Assembly (NCBI RefSeq): GCF_017355785.1
Contig: NZ_JAFEWE010000003.1
Coordinates: 124,001-188,000, forward strand
Origin: Desertivirga arenae
GTDB taxonomy: Bacteria > Bacteroidota > Bacteroidia > Sphingobacteriales > Sphingobacteriaceae
Direction: 5' to 3'
DNA length: 64,000 nucleotides
The notes beneath the pieces were generated by a model. The model ran no database searches. It was given only the letters and a program-made list of their open reading frames with translations, and was not told the origin of the DNA. Positions 52,893 to 63,045 of this stretch are shown piece after piece. The position numbers were made by a program, and so were the translations under genes. Positions within the stretch are counted from its first letter, which is position 1. Every line of letters begins with the position of its first letter.

Positions 52893-52928
52893 GAGCAAGC
52901 GCCGGACAAACCTCAAACGCTTGCTCTT
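52891..52928. terminator. Bidirectional terminator between ligD and the M16 genes
   Basis: AAGAGCAAGCG (52891-52901, overlapping the ligD stop) pairs with CGCTTGCTCTT (52918-52928). It separates two convergent transcripts. T-runs are short (TTAAATAA), so efficiency is uncertain. Confidence 0.7.
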
Positions 52929-52935
52929 AAATAAA

Positions 52936-54210
52936 CTATTTTTTACCAACTATTACTTTTTCGAAGGAATCGAAATTGAAGTAGAATTGTGCTAATTCAA
53001 GAAGCTTGTCTGAAGTGATCGATTTTACAGTCTCTATATAGTTTGAATAGTAGCTATAGTCGAGCCCTGAGAAGTATATATTTTTGAACTTGTCGGCATG
53101 TGAAAACGCATTTTCCAACCCACCAAGGAAAGAACCAAGCATGTAGTTTTTTACCAGTGATAATTCTCCTTCGGAAATCCGTTCTGTTCTAAGTAAGTCT
53201 ATCTCCTTTTTGATCTCCTCTACAGCTGAGGTACAAACATCAGCACCTACTTCCGACGCTATAAAGAAATACCCCATGTTTTTAAATGATACCAGGGCTG
53301 ACCCTATACCATACGTATATCCTTTATCCTCACGAATATTTGCCATCAAACGTGAGCCGAAGTAGCCTCCAAGAACTGTATTTAATACCTGTAGAGCAGC
53401 AAAATCTGGATGATTTCGGTTGATAGACAAATTTCCGATCCTTATAGCTGATTGTAAAGCGCCTTCCCGCTCAAAATAGTTCTCTGAACCACTTCTTACC
53501 GGAATGGTAAATGTATTCTGATGCAAGCTAACTCCTTTATCCCAATCTCTACCAAAATGATCATTAATTGAAGATATCGTTGCTTCATCTACTTTTCCAG
53601 AGACCACTATGGTGCAATTACCAGGCCGGTAAGCAAGGTTGAAATACTCAACAAGTTGATCTCTATCTAATTTATCATAATCTTCTGAAGTAGAACTAAA
53701 ACCGTAAATAGTGTTACCAAATAGTGCCTTATTAAAAATGCGACGACTCAGGAAATCATTTTTCTCGAGATTAATACTTAACTTCTGCTTCTGATTCCGT
53801 TTAAACGTTGCGAGTTCCTCTTCAGGGAATACAGAGTCAGTAAGGATCTGTTTCACTACAGGCAAAGTTGAATTGAGGTGCTTAGTTAAGGTATAAAGCG
53901 TGACAATGGATTGGTCATAATTATAATCCGTTTGAAGAAATGCCCCGTAATAGTCTATTTCCTCGGCTATTTCGTGAGAACGAAGGGTTCTAGTCCCCTC
54001 GACCAGCATCGAATTTACTACATAAGCCTGTAAAGGCTTTTCGGGGTTCCAATTCACGTTATTGAATATAAGTTCAATACGTACTAAGTCCTGCGATCCT
54101 GCATTTATTGAGAATAGGTTGATACCATTGTCAAGACTGTATGATTCAGCCTTTATAAGTTCTATATTTTCAACCTGTCTGAATGCAGGTGCTTGTGTTC
54201 TTTCTATCAT
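52936..54210 (-). CDS. M16-family peptidase, non-catalytic partner
   Basis: A 424-residue peptidase-like protein with the two-domain M16 fold but no HxxEH zinc motif; the corresponding region reads MLVEGTRTLRSHEIAEEIDYYG. The C-terminal half contains a GGYFGSRLMANIREDKGYTYG segment, the glycine/arginine motif with RxxxGY-type substrate-binding residues. Such proteins pair with a catalytic M16 subunit. The start overlaps the stop of the upstream catalytic gene by 1 bp (TAATG), so the two are made together as a heterodimer. Confidence 0.9.
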   Translation of the reverse strand: MIERTQAPAFRQVENIELIKAESYSLDNGINLFSINAGSQDLVRIELIFNNVNWNPEKPLQAYVVNSMLVEGTRTLRSHEIAEEIDYYGAFLQTDYNYDQSIVTLYTLTKHLNSTLPVVKQILTDSVFPEEELATFKRNQKQKLSINLEKNDFLSRRIFNKALFGNTIYGFSSTSEDYDKLDRDQLVEYFNLAYRPGNCTIVVSGKVDEATISSINDHFGRDWDKGVSLHQNTFTIPVRSGSENYFEREGALQSAIRIGNLSINRNHPDFAALQVLNTVLGGYFGSRLMANIREDKGYTYGIGSALVSFKNMGYFFIASEVGADVCTSAVEEIKKEIDLLRTERISEGELSLVKNYMLGSFLGGLENAFSHADKFKNIYFSGLDYSYYSNYIETVKSITSDKLLELAQFYFNFDSFEKVIVGKK

Positions 54211-55445
54211 TAATTAGCTAAATATAGAAGGGTTGATGAATTCTGTTTGGTAAATACTTTGTTAGCCACGTTTTGCAGATCCTGCTGGGTGACTAAAAGG
54301 TATTTTTGAGTTTCGTTGTTTAGTTCGGCTGCATTTCCCATCAATTCAAAAAATGCCAGATTCATAGCTTTATCAAGAAGGCTCATCTCGGCGAAAACCA
54401 TTGTAGATTCTACCTTATTTTTAACCTTAGTTAGTTCCCGCTCAGGAATTAGTTCATTTTTCAAAATATCTATTTCATTCCAAATAGCTGCTTCTGCTAA
54501 TTGCGGATCAATACCCTCTGTTAATTTTCCTTCGATTACAAATAGGCCGGGGTCGGAACTTGAAGTTATATAAGCGCTAATCTCAGAAAACAGCTTTTGC
54601 TCTTTAACAAGGCTCATATACAATCGAGAAGCATTTCCTCTAGAGAGGATATCTGAAATAAGATCGCACTCGTAATAACCATTATCCTGTCTACCTGGCA
54701 TATGGAAGGCCATGTAAATAGCGTTCAATGGAACATCAGCTGTTACCACTTCCCTTCTGGCCTCCAATTGTACTGGTTCTTTGGGTAAATTCCTTATGGG
54801 CTTTTCTCCCCTTGGAATCGATCCAAACCATTTCTCTGCCAATTCTTTTACTTGGGATGTATAAACAGATCCTCCAACCACCAAAATGGCATTAGAAGGA
54901 TTGTAGTGCTTAGCAAAGAATCCCTTTACATCACCTATTGTAGCTTCCTCTATGTGAGACAATTCCTTTCCTATTGTTGCCCATCGATATGGATGTTCTT
55001 TATACGCCAGCGGACGCAATTTCAACCAAACATCTCCATAAGGTTGGTTCAAGTATCTCTGTTTAAATTCCTCACTAACAACGTTTTTCTGAACTTCCAA
55101 ACTTTTCTGAGAAAATGCAAGACTTAACATCCTGTCGCTCTCTAACCAAAAGGCCGTTTCAAGATTTGCAGCAGGAAGGGTAATGTAATAATTCGTTATA
55201 TCATTGCTGGTGAATGCATTGTTTTCTCCTCCTACGCGTTGAAGAGGCTCATCGTAAGAAGGAACATTAATAGACCCACCAAACATAAGATGTTCGAAAA
55301 GATGTGCGAATCCTGTTTTCTCAGGGTCTTCATCTCTTGCTCCCACATCGTATAAAACATTAACAACAGCCATTGGATTAGTGAAGTCTTCATGTACTAA
55401 TACCTTAAGTCCGTTGCTTAAAACAAATCGATTGAAATCTACCAT
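54210..55445 (-). CDS. M16-family zinc peptidase, catalytic subunit
   Basis: A 411-residue zinc peptidase with the inverted motif HLFEH (in TGFAHLFEHLMFGGS) and the downstream Glu ligand region. It cleaves peptides of unknown identity. No clear signal peptide follows from the preferred start; in other Bacteroidota some M16 peptidases are periplasmic. The reading frame extends to TTG 55466, but ATG 55445 (MVDFNRFVLSNGLKVLVHED) matches the family start and is preferred. It is coupled to the non-catalytic partner gene that follows. Confidence 0.92.
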   Translation of the reverse strand: MVDFNRFVLSNGLKVLVHEDFTNPMAVVNVLYDVGARDEDPEKTGFAHLFEHLMFGGSINVPSYDEPLQRVGGENNAFTSNDITNYYITLPAANLETAFWLESDRMLSLAFSQKSLEVQKNVVSEEFKQRYLNQPYGDVWLKLRPLAYKEHPYRWATIGKELSHIEEATIGDVKGFFAKHYNPSNAILVVGGSVYTSQVKELAEKWFGSIPRGEKPIRNLPKEPVQLEARREVVTADVPLNAIYMAFHMPGRQDNGYYECDLISDILSRGNASRLYMSLVKEQKLFSEISAYITSSSDPGLFVIEGKLTEGIDPQLAEAAIWNEIDILKNELIPERELTKVKNKVESTMVFAEMSLLDKAMNLAFFELMGNAAELNNETQKYLLVTQQDLQNVANKVFTKQNSSTLLYLAN

Positions 55446-55647
55446 TTTTTCAAAGTATAAATTCAAAGTTAAAATCCAAAATGAGAAACATTAACACCCA
55501 CTTCTGTGGAATAATTTCAACTTTTAATGAAGGTCAAATGTAAATGTTTTTTAATTGGTCAAAACACCCTGTCCAACTACAATTTGAGATAAACTCTTAT
55601 CAACATAATTCTGTTTTCAACAATCTGGCAGGAGTCGATTATTTTCG

Positions 55648-55655
55648 TAACTTTG
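55648..55655 (+). promoter_or_regulatory. -7 box of pyrG
   Basis: TAACTTTG fits TAnnTTTG exactly and lies 64 nt before the pyrG ATG. No clear -33 box. Confidence 0.45.
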
Positions 55656-55718
55656 CATCCCGTACAAAAACAATTGATTTCAATAAAAAAGAGGAAGTCG
55701 ATTAAAAAATCTTGTTAA

Positions 55719-57329
55719 ATGACCAAATATATTTTTGTTACGGGTGGCGTTACCTCGTCTTTAGGAAAAGGTATTATTTCCGCATCTTTAGCTAAGCTTC
55801 TTCAGGCCCGCGACTATCGCGTAACCATTCAAAAATTTGACCCCTACATCAACATTGACCCGGGAACTTTAAATCCCTATGAGCATGGTGAGTGTTTTGT
55901 TACTGAAGATGGTGCTGAAACGGATCTAGACCTTGGTCATTACGAACGTTTTCTAAATGTCCCAACATCTCAATCAAATAACGTTACCACCGGCCGTATT
56001 TACCAAAATGTTATTAATAAGGAACGCGAAGGGGCTTACCTTGGTAAAACAGTTCAAGTAGTACCTCACATTACGGATGAAATTAAAAGGAACATCCGTA
56101 TTCTCGGCGAAAGCGGAGAGTACGATATCGTAATCACAGAATTAGGGGGTACAGTGGGTGACATAGAGTCGTTACCGTTTATTGAAGCCGTTCGCCAGTT
56201 CCGTTGGGAGGTTGGGTACAGTAACTCTCTGGTGATCCATCTTACACTAATTCCTTTCCTTGCAGCAGCTAAAGAGCTAAAAACAAAGCCAACTCAGCAC
56301 TCTGTAAAGATGTTACTAGAATACGGTATTCAACCCGATGTATTAGTTTGCCGCACTGAACATCATATTACTCAAGATATACGTCGTAAGATTGCCCAAT
56401 TCTGTAACGTCAATATAAATGCAGTAATTGAATCAATTGATGCATCTACAATTTACGACGTTCCATTGTTGATGCTTAAAGAACAGCTGGATAAAACAGT
56501 TTTAACTAAGCTTAAACTTCCACTAAAACATGAACCTAATCTTGAAAGCTGGAAAGACTTCCTTGGCAGATTGAAAAATCCAACAGCTGAAGTTAATATA
56601 GGTCTTATAGGTAAATACGTCGAATTACAGGACGCTTACAAATCCATTATTGAATCTTTTATTCATGCCGGTGCAAGAAACGAATGCAAAGTTGAAATAC
56701 ATTCAATACACTCTGAAAGCATTACCGAAGAAAACGTAGCTGAAAAACTAGCGGGACTTGATGGTGTTTTAGTGGCACCTGGTTTTGGCAGCCGCGGAAT
56801 TGAAGGAAAAATTTCTGCAATTAAATACGTACGTGAGAAACATATTCCGTTTTTTGGAATCTGTTTAGGTATGCAATGTGCAGTTATTGAATTTGGACGT
56901 AATGTTCTTGGCCTTGAGGATGCTCATAGTACTGAGATGAACGAGGATACGCATAACGCGGTGATCTCAATGATGGAAGAGCAAAAGAGGATCAAGAACA
57001 AAGGTGGTACTATGCGTTTAGGGTCTTATATATGTGATTTGAAGAAAGGAACTAAAGCTGCAGCCATCTATGGTAAAACACGTATTACAGAACGTCACAG
57101 ACACCGCTACGAGTTCAATAACGAGTATTTAACGAAATACGAAGAAGCTGGTATGTTAGCATCAGGAATTAATCCGGACAACAACCTTGTTGAAATAGTT
57201 GAATTGAAAAACCATCCGTTTTTTGTAGGTGGTCAGTTCCACCCTGAATTAAAATCAACAGTTGCCAATCCACATCCTCTTTTTGTTAGCTTTGTCGCAG
57301 CCGCACTTGCAAGTAAAAGAAAAAAATAA
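55719..57329 (+). CDS. pyrG: CTP synthase
   Basis: A 536-residue enzyme that converts UTP to CTP using ATP and glutamine. The synthetase domain starts [17 protein letters not shown] and includes [11 protein letters not shown]. The glutaminase domain shows the nucleophile Cys in [12 protein letters not shown] (about 385) and the His-Glu pair in GGQFHPE (about 514). Length is normal and all motifs are intact. It is followed 39 bp later by yidC on the same strand, and the two are probably cotranscribed. Confidence 0.98.
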   Translation: MTKYIFVTGGVTSSLGKGIISASLAKLLQARDYRVTIQKFDPYINIDPGTLNPYEHGECFVTEDGAETDLDLGHYERFLNVPTSQSNNVTTGRIYQNVINKEREGAYLGKTVQVVPHITDEIKRNIRILGESGEYDIVITELGGTVGDIESLPFIEAVRQFRWEVGYSNSLVIHLTLIPFLAAAKELKTKPTQHSVKMLLEYGIQPDVLVCRTEHHITQDIRRKIAQFCNVNINAVIESIDASTIYDVPLLMLKEQLDKTVLTKLKLPLKHEPNLESWKDFLGRLKNPTAEVNIGLIGKYVELQDAYKSIIESFIHAGARNECKVEIHSIHSESITEENVAEKLAGLDGVLVAPGFGSRGIEGKISAIKYVREKHIPFFGICLGMQCAVIEFGRNVLGLEDAHSTEMNEDTHNAVISMMEEQKRIKNKGGTMRLGSYICDLKKGTKAAAIYGKTRITERHRHRYEFNNEYLTKYEEAGMLASGINPDNNLVEIVELKNHPFFVGGQFHPELKSTVANPHPLFVSFVAAALASKRKK

Positions 57330-57368
57330 CATTAATAATAAAGCAAAAAGATAAGGAAATATCACATA

Positions 57369-59171
57369 ATGGATAGAAATACATTCACGGGATTTTTTCT
57401 GATTTTAGTTATCCTTTTTGGGGCCACTTATTTAATGAAGCCTTCTGAAGAAGAAATTAAAAGAGAAAAGATTGTTCAGGATTCTATAAAACATGCTCAG
57501 GAAACGAAATTAGGCCGGGCAAAACCAGTCCAAGCCGCCACTGCACCGGCAGTAGTAGACTCCAATCTGTTAAAAGGTCCTTTCGGAAGTGCCAGAGTGG
57601 GAAAGGCACAAACTGTAGTACTTGAAAACGAAGATTTAAAAGTAAATATCAGTACCAAAGGAGGAAGAGTTGAAAGTGTTGAATTAAAAAAATTCAAAAC
57701 CTACGATCAAAAACCCCTTGTTCTTTTTACCGGGGAGGAAAGCAATTTCAATCTTGCACTAAAAGTTAATGGCTCAACTGTAAACACCAGAGACTTATTC
57801 TTTACTCCATCCTCTCCTGCTTTAAAAGTTACTCAAAAGGATTCATCTTCTGTAACCTTTACAGCAAACTACGGCGCTAATCAGGCTCTTCAATATGTGT
57901 ATTCGCTTAAAGGGGAAGGTTTTAAACTTGGATTCGACATAATATCCAACGGGCTTGACCAGGCATTCACTGCAGCACCTGTTTTGAATTGGGACGCGGT
58001 TTTAAGGCAAAAAGAGAAGGACATTAAGAGTGAACACAGGTATTCAGGCGCTTACTACCAATTGGGAGAAGAAGTTGAACGAATCGGACTGACAAAAGAT
58101 GAGAAGAAAGACCTTGGAGAAGAGGAAAAAGTTAAATGGGTGTCTTTTAAACAACACTTTTTCTCTAATGTACTGATAGCAAAAGATGGTTTTGATAAGG
58201 CTTCTCTAGCGGTAACTACTTCGGCTGAACCTGGTGTTGTGAAGTCATTCACAGCTACCCTTACGCTCCCAGCAAAAAGGACATCTTATCCCATGGAGTT
58301 TTATTTCGGACCTAACAGATATAACACGCTAAAGGTTCAGGGCAACAATCTCGAGAAATTGATTGATTTAGGTTGGGGGCCATTAAAGTGGGTCAATCGG
58401 TTTGCTGTAATACCAATTTTTAATACGCTTGAGAAATTTAACTGGGGTTATGGATTAATCATTTTGGTGCTTACCTTAATTTTGAAATTAGTTCTGTCTC
58501 CCCTAACCTATAAATCATATTTATCCATGGCTAAAATGCGTGTTTTAAAGCCTGAAATGGATGAAATTAAGACAAAAGTTGGAGAAGATAATCCTACATT
58601 ATTACAGCAGGAATACCTTAAACTATACAAGAAAGCTGGCGTAAACCCATTGGGTGGCTGCATCCCGATGCTATTGCAGATGCCTATTGTAATGGCATTC
58701 TTTTTCTTCTTCCCTAATCTTTTTGAATTAAGAGGTGAAAGCTTTTTATGGATGAAGGATCTTTCGACTTACGATTCTTTCATAAATTTCGGATTTGAAA
58801 TTCCATTCCTGGGAGATCACTTGAGTTTAATGTGTATTTTAATGACTATTTCTACGTTAATCTACACTTACTTTAATAATCAAACTTCAGGAGCTACCGG
58901 GCAGATGAAATATATCGGTTACATTACCCCTATAATATTTCTGGGTGTTTTGAACAGCTATCCTGCAGGGTTGAACTATTATTATTTCCTGGCAAATATG
59001 TTAACTTTCGGACAACAGTTCCTAATCAGACAATTTGTAAACGACAATAAGATCCACGCGCAAATTCAGGAGAATAAAAAGAAACCTGAAGGTGAGAAGA
59101 AACAGTCTAGCTTCCAACGACGCATGGAAGAATATATGCGTCAACAACAGGCTAAGCAGCCAAAGAAGTAA
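57369..59171 (+). CDS. yidC: Membrane protein insertase YidC
   Basis: A 600-residue YidC with an N-terminal membrane anchor (about 7-24), a large periplasmic beta-sandwich domain (about 70-340) and the conserved C-terminal five-helix insertase core starting near WGLGIIILTLILKLVLSPLTYK-like WGYGLIILVLTLIL. Key features are the SPLTYKSYLSMAKM segment, the hydrophilic groove Arg region and NPLGGCIPMLLQMPI. It inserts and folds inner-membrane proteins with or without Sec. The C-terminal tail is basic, suited to ribosome binding. A terminator follows. Confidence 0.97.
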   Translation: MDRNTFTGFFLILVILFGATYLMKPSEEEIKREKIVQDSIKHAQETKLGRAKPVQAATAPAVVDSNLLKGPFGSARVGKAQTVVLENEDLKVNISTKGGRVESVELKKFKTYDQKPLVLFTGEESNFNLALKVNGSTVNTRDLFFTPSSPALKVTQKDSSSVTFTANYGANQALQYVYSLKGEGFKLGFDIISNGLDQAFTAAPVLNWDAVLRQKEKDIKSEHRYSGAYYQLGEEVERIGLTKDEKKDLGEEEKVKWVSFKQHFFSNVLIAKDGFDKASLAVTTSAEPGVVKSFTATLTLPAKRTSYPMEFYFGPNRYNTLKVQGNNLEKLIDLGWGPLKWVNRFAVIPIFNTLEKFNWGYGLIILVLTLILKLVLSPLTYKSYLSMAKMRVLKPEMDEIKTKVGEDNPTLLQQEYLKLYKKAGVNPLGGCIPMLLQMPIVMAFFFFFPNLFELRGESFLWMKDLSTYDSFINFGFEIPFLGDHLSLMCILMTISTLIYTYFNNQTSGATGQMKYIGYITPIIFLGVLNSYPAGLNYYYFLANMLTFGQQFLIRQFVNDNKIHAQIQENKKKPEGEKKQSSFQRRMEEYMRQQQAKQPKK

Positions 59172-59187
59172 AAATAAAAAATATCAC

Positions 59188-59213
59188 AAAACGGCCCATC
59201 AAGGGCCGTTTTT
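59188..59213 (+). terminator. Terminator after yidC
   Basis: AAAACGGCCC pairs with GGGCCGTTTTT across a 5-nt loop. Confidence 0.9.
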
Positions 59214-59295
59214 ATTTCTACCTTATACATCCCACCCTATCCTTTCAATTCAAACAAAAGGAGGCTTTATTTGATATATCTTCAAAAGCTAGTCT

Positions 59296-59529
59296 ATGCA
59301 AACAATCGAGATAAAACTATTTATAAATAACGTTGAACAAACGCTACAAGCACAGGAAGACAAAGTTCCAGGCAATTTTGTGATCACACAAAATTTGAAA
59401 TTTATAGCAAGGATTTTTAAAGATGTAGATGGAAGGTGGAAGTCAGTGGAAATTTCAGATTTGTCCCCATCCGTCATTGATTCTATCGGGACTGAAATCG
59501 AAGCAACTGGAATAACAGGTAATTCCTGA
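59296..59529 (+). CDS. Small hypothetical protein
   Basis: A 77-residue soluble protein of alternating strands (IEIKLFINNVEQTLQ; KFIARIFKDVDGRWKSVEIS) with no signal or membrane segment. Family not recognised. It lies alone between two terminators, so it has its own transcript. Confidence 0.65.
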   Translation: MQTIEIKLFINNVEQTLQAQEDKVPGNFVITQNLKFIARIFKDVDGRWKSVEISDLSPSVIDSIGTEIEATGITGNS

Positions 59530-59535
59530 AAGAAG

Positions 59536-59557
59536 AAAAGCGCCTGAGGCGCTTTTT
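59536..59557. terminator. Terminator between the small gene and the ROK gene
   Basis: AAAAGCGCC pairs with GGCGCTTTTT across a TGA loop. It ends the small gene and, on the other strand, lies 9 bp past the ROK stop. Confidence 0.85.
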
Positions 59558-59565
59558 CCTTTTAT

Positions 59566-60426
59566 CTAATCCCAAAGTGCTGCGGCTCCTATCAAGGTAG
59601 CAGAAGGCCCTAAAATGGCCGACACAATGGGGATCTTTATATCCTTGTCCCCGAGACGATCGCTCACATGTCCTATAAAAAGTTCCCAGGCATTGTTGTG
59701 ACCACCAATAAGTAGGGCATCCGGATTGAAAGATCCAATATATTGAAGCAAGAACTTAACAAAGTTTTCGCCATACTCATTGAAAACCAAGTGGCCAATG
59801 CCTTCATCCTCGGATGCTAAGTCTGTGAGTTCTGCAACATCCTTAGCCCGAATTCCGGTAAAATCCTCATAACGCTGGATCAACCAACCTATCCCAATGT
59901 AGTCCTCTGCTATTCCATCTTTAAATGGCTTATTCCACATGTTAGCATCTTCGGAAACTCCATCTACAACTCTTGCTGATCCGAGACCATAATTCAGAGT
60001 AAATCCAAGTATGTTATTATAACCTTTTACAGCCCCTACCATTTGCTCAGCTTTTACTAAACGTGGAGCTGGATTGTCCATACGAATATTCAATGGAGAA
60101 ATTCCTAATCTTTCCGCAAGTAAGTTCTTCACGTTCTGTTGATACAAGGACTCAAACTTCTTCTGGTTATGCATTAATGATATACCGTTTTCGTAATCAA
60201 ATGGGCCAGGAATAGTTATAGCAAATTTAGAGATTGGTATCCCTCTCATAGAATGAACATGTGTAATAACGTGTGTCCATCTGTCTAAAAAATTTTCTAA
60301 CGTCTCATCAGCGTCTATTTCTTCAAAAAACTCAGTACCCGGCACTACTGTCCTGGTTTCGTTGTCCACAATTGCCGCTCTTATGCCTGGGATATTAATA
60401 TCGACGGCTACGATCTGATTGCTCAT
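59566..60426 (-). CDS. ROK-family (sugar kinase/regulator-like) protein
   Basis: A 286-residue protein of the ROK superfamily, without the N-terminal winged helix of repressors. The first phosphate loop reads AVDINIPGIRAAIVD instead of the usual DIGGTK. ITIPGPFDYENGI and RMDNPAPRLVKAEQMVGA (candidate catalytic Asp) follow. The GFTLNYGLGSARVVDG segment is a weaker form of the GTGIGGG loop, and the C-terminal DALLIGGHNNAWELF fits the family. The zinc-binding Cys motif of ROK kinases is not seen. It may be a diverged glucokinase or a non-catalytic relative. Confidence 0.7.
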   Translation of the reverse strand: MSNQIVAVDINIPGIRAAIVDNETRTVVPGTEFFEEIDADETLENFLDRWTHVITHVHSMRGIPISKFAITIPGPFDYENGISLMHNQKKFESLYQQNVKNLLAERLGISPLNIRMDNPAPRLVKAEQMVGAVKGYNNILGFTLNYGLGSARVVDGVSEDANMWNKPFKDGIAEDYIGIGWLIQRYEDFTGIRAKDVAELTDLASEDEGIGHLVFNEYGENFVKFLLQYIGSFNPDALLIGGHNNAWELFIGHVSDRLGDKDIKIPIVSAILGPSATLIGAAALWD

Positions 60427-60580
60427 AATGTTTGGTTGGTAACCTAGGTTTTAATTGTTTGCAGGCCAAATTAAAGCTTAAAATTTCAAAATGACAATTA
60501 TTTCTGACGTAATAATTGTATTACTCCTGTATTTTAAGAACTTAGGATAAAAGCTTGTTTAAATATACTACCAGCAGAAA

Positions 60581-60612
60581 ACAAAAAAGGGCAACCTGAA
60601 AGATTGCCCTTT
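60581..60612 (-). terminator. Terminator of the gldN transcript
   Basis: On the minus strand AAAGGGCAA pairs with TTGCCCTTT (60586-60594 with 60604-60612), followed by a T-run. It lies about 22 bp past the gldN stop and closes the gldK-gldN unit. Confidence 0.88.
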
Positions 60613-60634
60613 AAAATATCCCTATGGATAACTA

Positions 60635-61516
60635 TTATTCTTTGACTTTTGCTGTTTCCTTTGACTTGTCAGGAGGTGTAACAGACCAAATTCGCTTTTT
60701 GTAATCCTGAATACCTTGCTCTATTCTTTGAGCCTCTTTCTGCTGCGCTTCTGCATCTTTTGCATAGTCAGCAATACGAAGGCCTGCAGGATTAGAATCT
60801 CTGATGATAATACTAGAGAATTTCCTTTGAACAAAATAATCATCTAAACTCATTTCCTGGATTCCGTTATCCGGATCTGAAATATCTTTTGAAGCGATAA
60901 GGTAACGGCAATGAGGAAAATAAAGCCAGAAAGCAGGTACCGTTTGATTTGAATCAAGACCGGCAACATCTAAACGCATCAGAGGTGCAATACCAACTAT
61001 ACGTGTCTCTACTTTCGAACGTTGCTTATCATAGAAAACATCTTCCTTGATTCTGAACTTAATAATCTTATCAGGATTGAAATCATTAACCATTTTGGTC
61101 CATTCTATAGCGTTACCCTGATCATCAAATTTAGTAGGAACGGTTACGCTATCTCCTTTAAGTCTCTTCTCACCTTCTTCGCTAGAAAGTCTTTTCTTAA
61201 AGGCATCGTCAGATGGATCATATACTCCAATTTTACGCGCCTTGATTCCAGTTAATAACAAATTGATCAATTCCGAGCCAGGTGTCGCAAGCACTTTGTT
61301 CTCAGGTAATCTAAGATCAATATCTCTCCAAATCCTTTTGTAAAATTTAACGTTAGCCGGATCAACTTTCGGATAATCAAAAGGAACAGCCTTTTCCAGA
61401 ATACTGATACCTTGAAATCCGTCCATAACCGGAGGCAAAGAATCAACAGGCTCTTGCGCTTTCACAGAAGCCGCTCCCATAACAACAAAAAGCAGTGGTA
61501 AAAATTTCTTTATCAT
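60635..61516 (-). CDS. gldN: GldN/PorN-like gliding motility / type IX secretion protein
   Basis: A 293-residue periplasmic protein with a signal peptide (cleavage near VKAQ) and the GldN domain: DPANVKFYKRIWRDIDLR (about 52-69), DLRLPENKVLATPGSELINLL, GVYDPSDDAF, KFRIKEDVFYDKQRSKVETRIVGIAPL and WLYFPHCRYL. Length equals the usual GldN. GldN forms the outer ring with GldK in the type IX secretion machine. The gene directly follows the GldK-like gene (29-bp gap). gldL and gldM, which normally lie between them, are not here. Confidence 0.88.
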   Translation of the reverse strand: MIKKFLPLLFVVMGAASVKAQEPVDSLPPVMDGFQGISILEKAVPFDYPKVDPANVKFYKRIWRDIDLRLPENKVLATPGSELINLLLTGIKARKIGVYDPSDDAFKKRLSSEEGEKRLKGDSVTVPTKFDDQGNAIEWTKMVNDFNPDKIIKFRIKEDVFYDKQRSKVETRIVGIAPLMRLDVAGLDSNQTVPAFWLYFPHCRYLIASKDISDPDNGIQEMSLDDYFVQRKFSSIIIRDSNPAGLRIADYAKDAEAQQKEAQRIEQGIQDYKKRIWSVTPPDKSKETAKVKE

Positions 61517-61545
61517 AGTAATTTCTTTATCTGTGCTCAGCCCAA

Positions 61546-63045
61546 TTAAGCTGATTTTTTATCTGAAGACCCTTTTTTAGACTTTTTAGGCTCTGAGGAT
61601 TTTGAATCTTTAGAACCTTTCTTACTCTTTTCTACCAACTCTTTCGTCTTACGGGTTCTTACCTGATCGGTTATTACCTCTACAGCTGGCATCACACATC
61701 TAAAGCCAATGTAAGAGTGTGATCTGTCTTGTAACTCGTAGTTTCTAGATTCAATATCTAATGTCTGTCCACTGTCTTTCCAGGAACCACCCCTAACCAC
61801 CTTTCTTTTCATAGCCGCAGGAGCTTTATCGTCTGCATCATATTGAAGAACAGGATTTAAGTCGTGCACAAATTCGATAGCCGAAGGACTGAATGCATCT
61901 AGAGTCCACTCAGCAACGTTTCCGTTCATATTATACAACCCAAATGAGTTAGGAGCATAAGATTTAACAGGTAAAGTGAAGGTTGAACCATCATCAGTAT
62001 AATTGCCTTCACCCTGCTTATAATTTACAAGCAATTTTTCTTTCTTAGACTTTTTGTCTTTGTAAGTAAGAAGGGTATTCTTTCTTATTGCTTCCTTATC
62101 TGTTGGATCAACCCCACCAGTAGCGGCATACTGCCATTGTGATTCTGTTGGTAAACTGAAGTTAAGGGCAGAATTACGTAAAGAATTATTTGTTTTATTA
62201 ACTAATAAAGCAGAAGTTTTTGTTCTCCAATTGGAATATGCTCTGGCTTGCATCCAACTTACCCCAACTACCGGATAATGATCAAAAGCTTTTGTTTGAT
62301 AGTAGTTTTCAGTCATCAATTCCACCTGAGAGTTAGGAAAATCATTAATCCAAACGTCAGTTTCTGGAACAACACTGATATTTTCTTTTACATATTTATC
62401 AGCATTTGGCCCGGCAGCATGGCGGAAAAAGTAGCCATACTTCACCATCTCCTTATTAAGGCTGTTCCTTCCGTTGATTTCGACAACTAGCTTAGCCTCT
62501 TGTAATTTCGACTGAATTTCAGCATCGCGATTCTGCCATAAAGGAGTTTTGCTTCCATGAGGTCTAACTTTATCCCAATCGATAGACTTGATTAAGGCAA
62601 CAGATGAAGAAGATGTTGATGCTCCTTTACCTTTTTTTGACTTAACTGCCGGTTTAGATTTTTTGGAAGAAATGAAATACTTTTCGTCCTTAAGGATGTC
62701 GACAACTGCAATTGAATCTGCCACCCAGTTCACAAATTCGCGATACTGGTAATTTGTAACTTCAGTTGCATCCATAAAAAATGGACTTAAACTCACTTTT
62801 CTGTCCCCCTCAGCGGAACTCTTGTAGATAACAGTACCAGCAGGTACATAAACCATTCCCGGAGGAGGAAAAACTGTTTTTCCTCTTGAACTGTAAACCG
62901 GTTTAGCTTCATAAAAATCTACAGATTTACAGGAAGTAATCGTCTCTGCGATTAATAATGCCGCCAAAACTGAAATTTTTGAAATTAATTTCGTTCTCGA
63001 CACCCCGTTCCTCTTCGATTTCAACGATAGATCGAACTCATTCAT
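61546..63045 (-). CDS. gldK: GldK/GldJ-type FGE-fold lipoprotein of gliding / type IX secretion
   Basis: A 499-residue outer-membrane lipoprotein (lipobox ETITSC, Cys39) of the formylglycine-generating-enzyme/sulfatase-modifying fold. PPPGMVYVPAGTVIY, SPFFMDATEVTNYQYREFVNW, HYPVVGVSWMQARAYSNW, LPTESQWQYAATGG, NMNGNVAEWTLD, VVRGGSWKD and SYIGFRCVMP are the family blocks. The C terminus is a Lys/Ser-rich low-complexity tail (about 460-499). The REFVNWVADSI wording is nearest to GldK; GldJ is the alternative. Both are needed for assembly of the type IX secretion and gliding apparatus. It is followed after 29 bp by gldN. Confidence 0.8.
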   Translation of the reverse strand: MNEFDLSLKSKRNGVSRTKLISKISVLAALLIAETITSCKSVDFYEAKPVYSSRGKTVFPPPGMVYVPAGTVIYKSSAEGDRKVSLSPFFMDATEVTNYQYREFVNWVADSIAVVDILKDEKYFISSKKSKPAVKSKKGKGASTSSSSVALIKSIDWDKVRPHGSKTPLWQNRDAEIQSKLQEAKLVVEINGRNSLNKEMVKYGYFFRHAAGPNADKYVKENISVVPETDVWINDFPNSQVELMTENYYQTKAFDHYPVVGVSWMQARAYSNWRTKTSALLVNKTNNSLRNSALNFSLPTESQWQYAATGGVDPTDKEAIRKNTLLTYKDKKSKKEKLLVNYKQGEGNYTDDGSTFTLPVKSYAPNSFGLYNMNGNVAEWTLDAFSPSAIEFVHDLNPVLQYDADDKAPAAMKRKVVRGGSWKDSGQTLDIESRNYELQDRSHSYIGFRCVMPAVEVITDQVRTRKTKELVEKSKKGSKDSKSSEPKKSKKGSSDKKSA

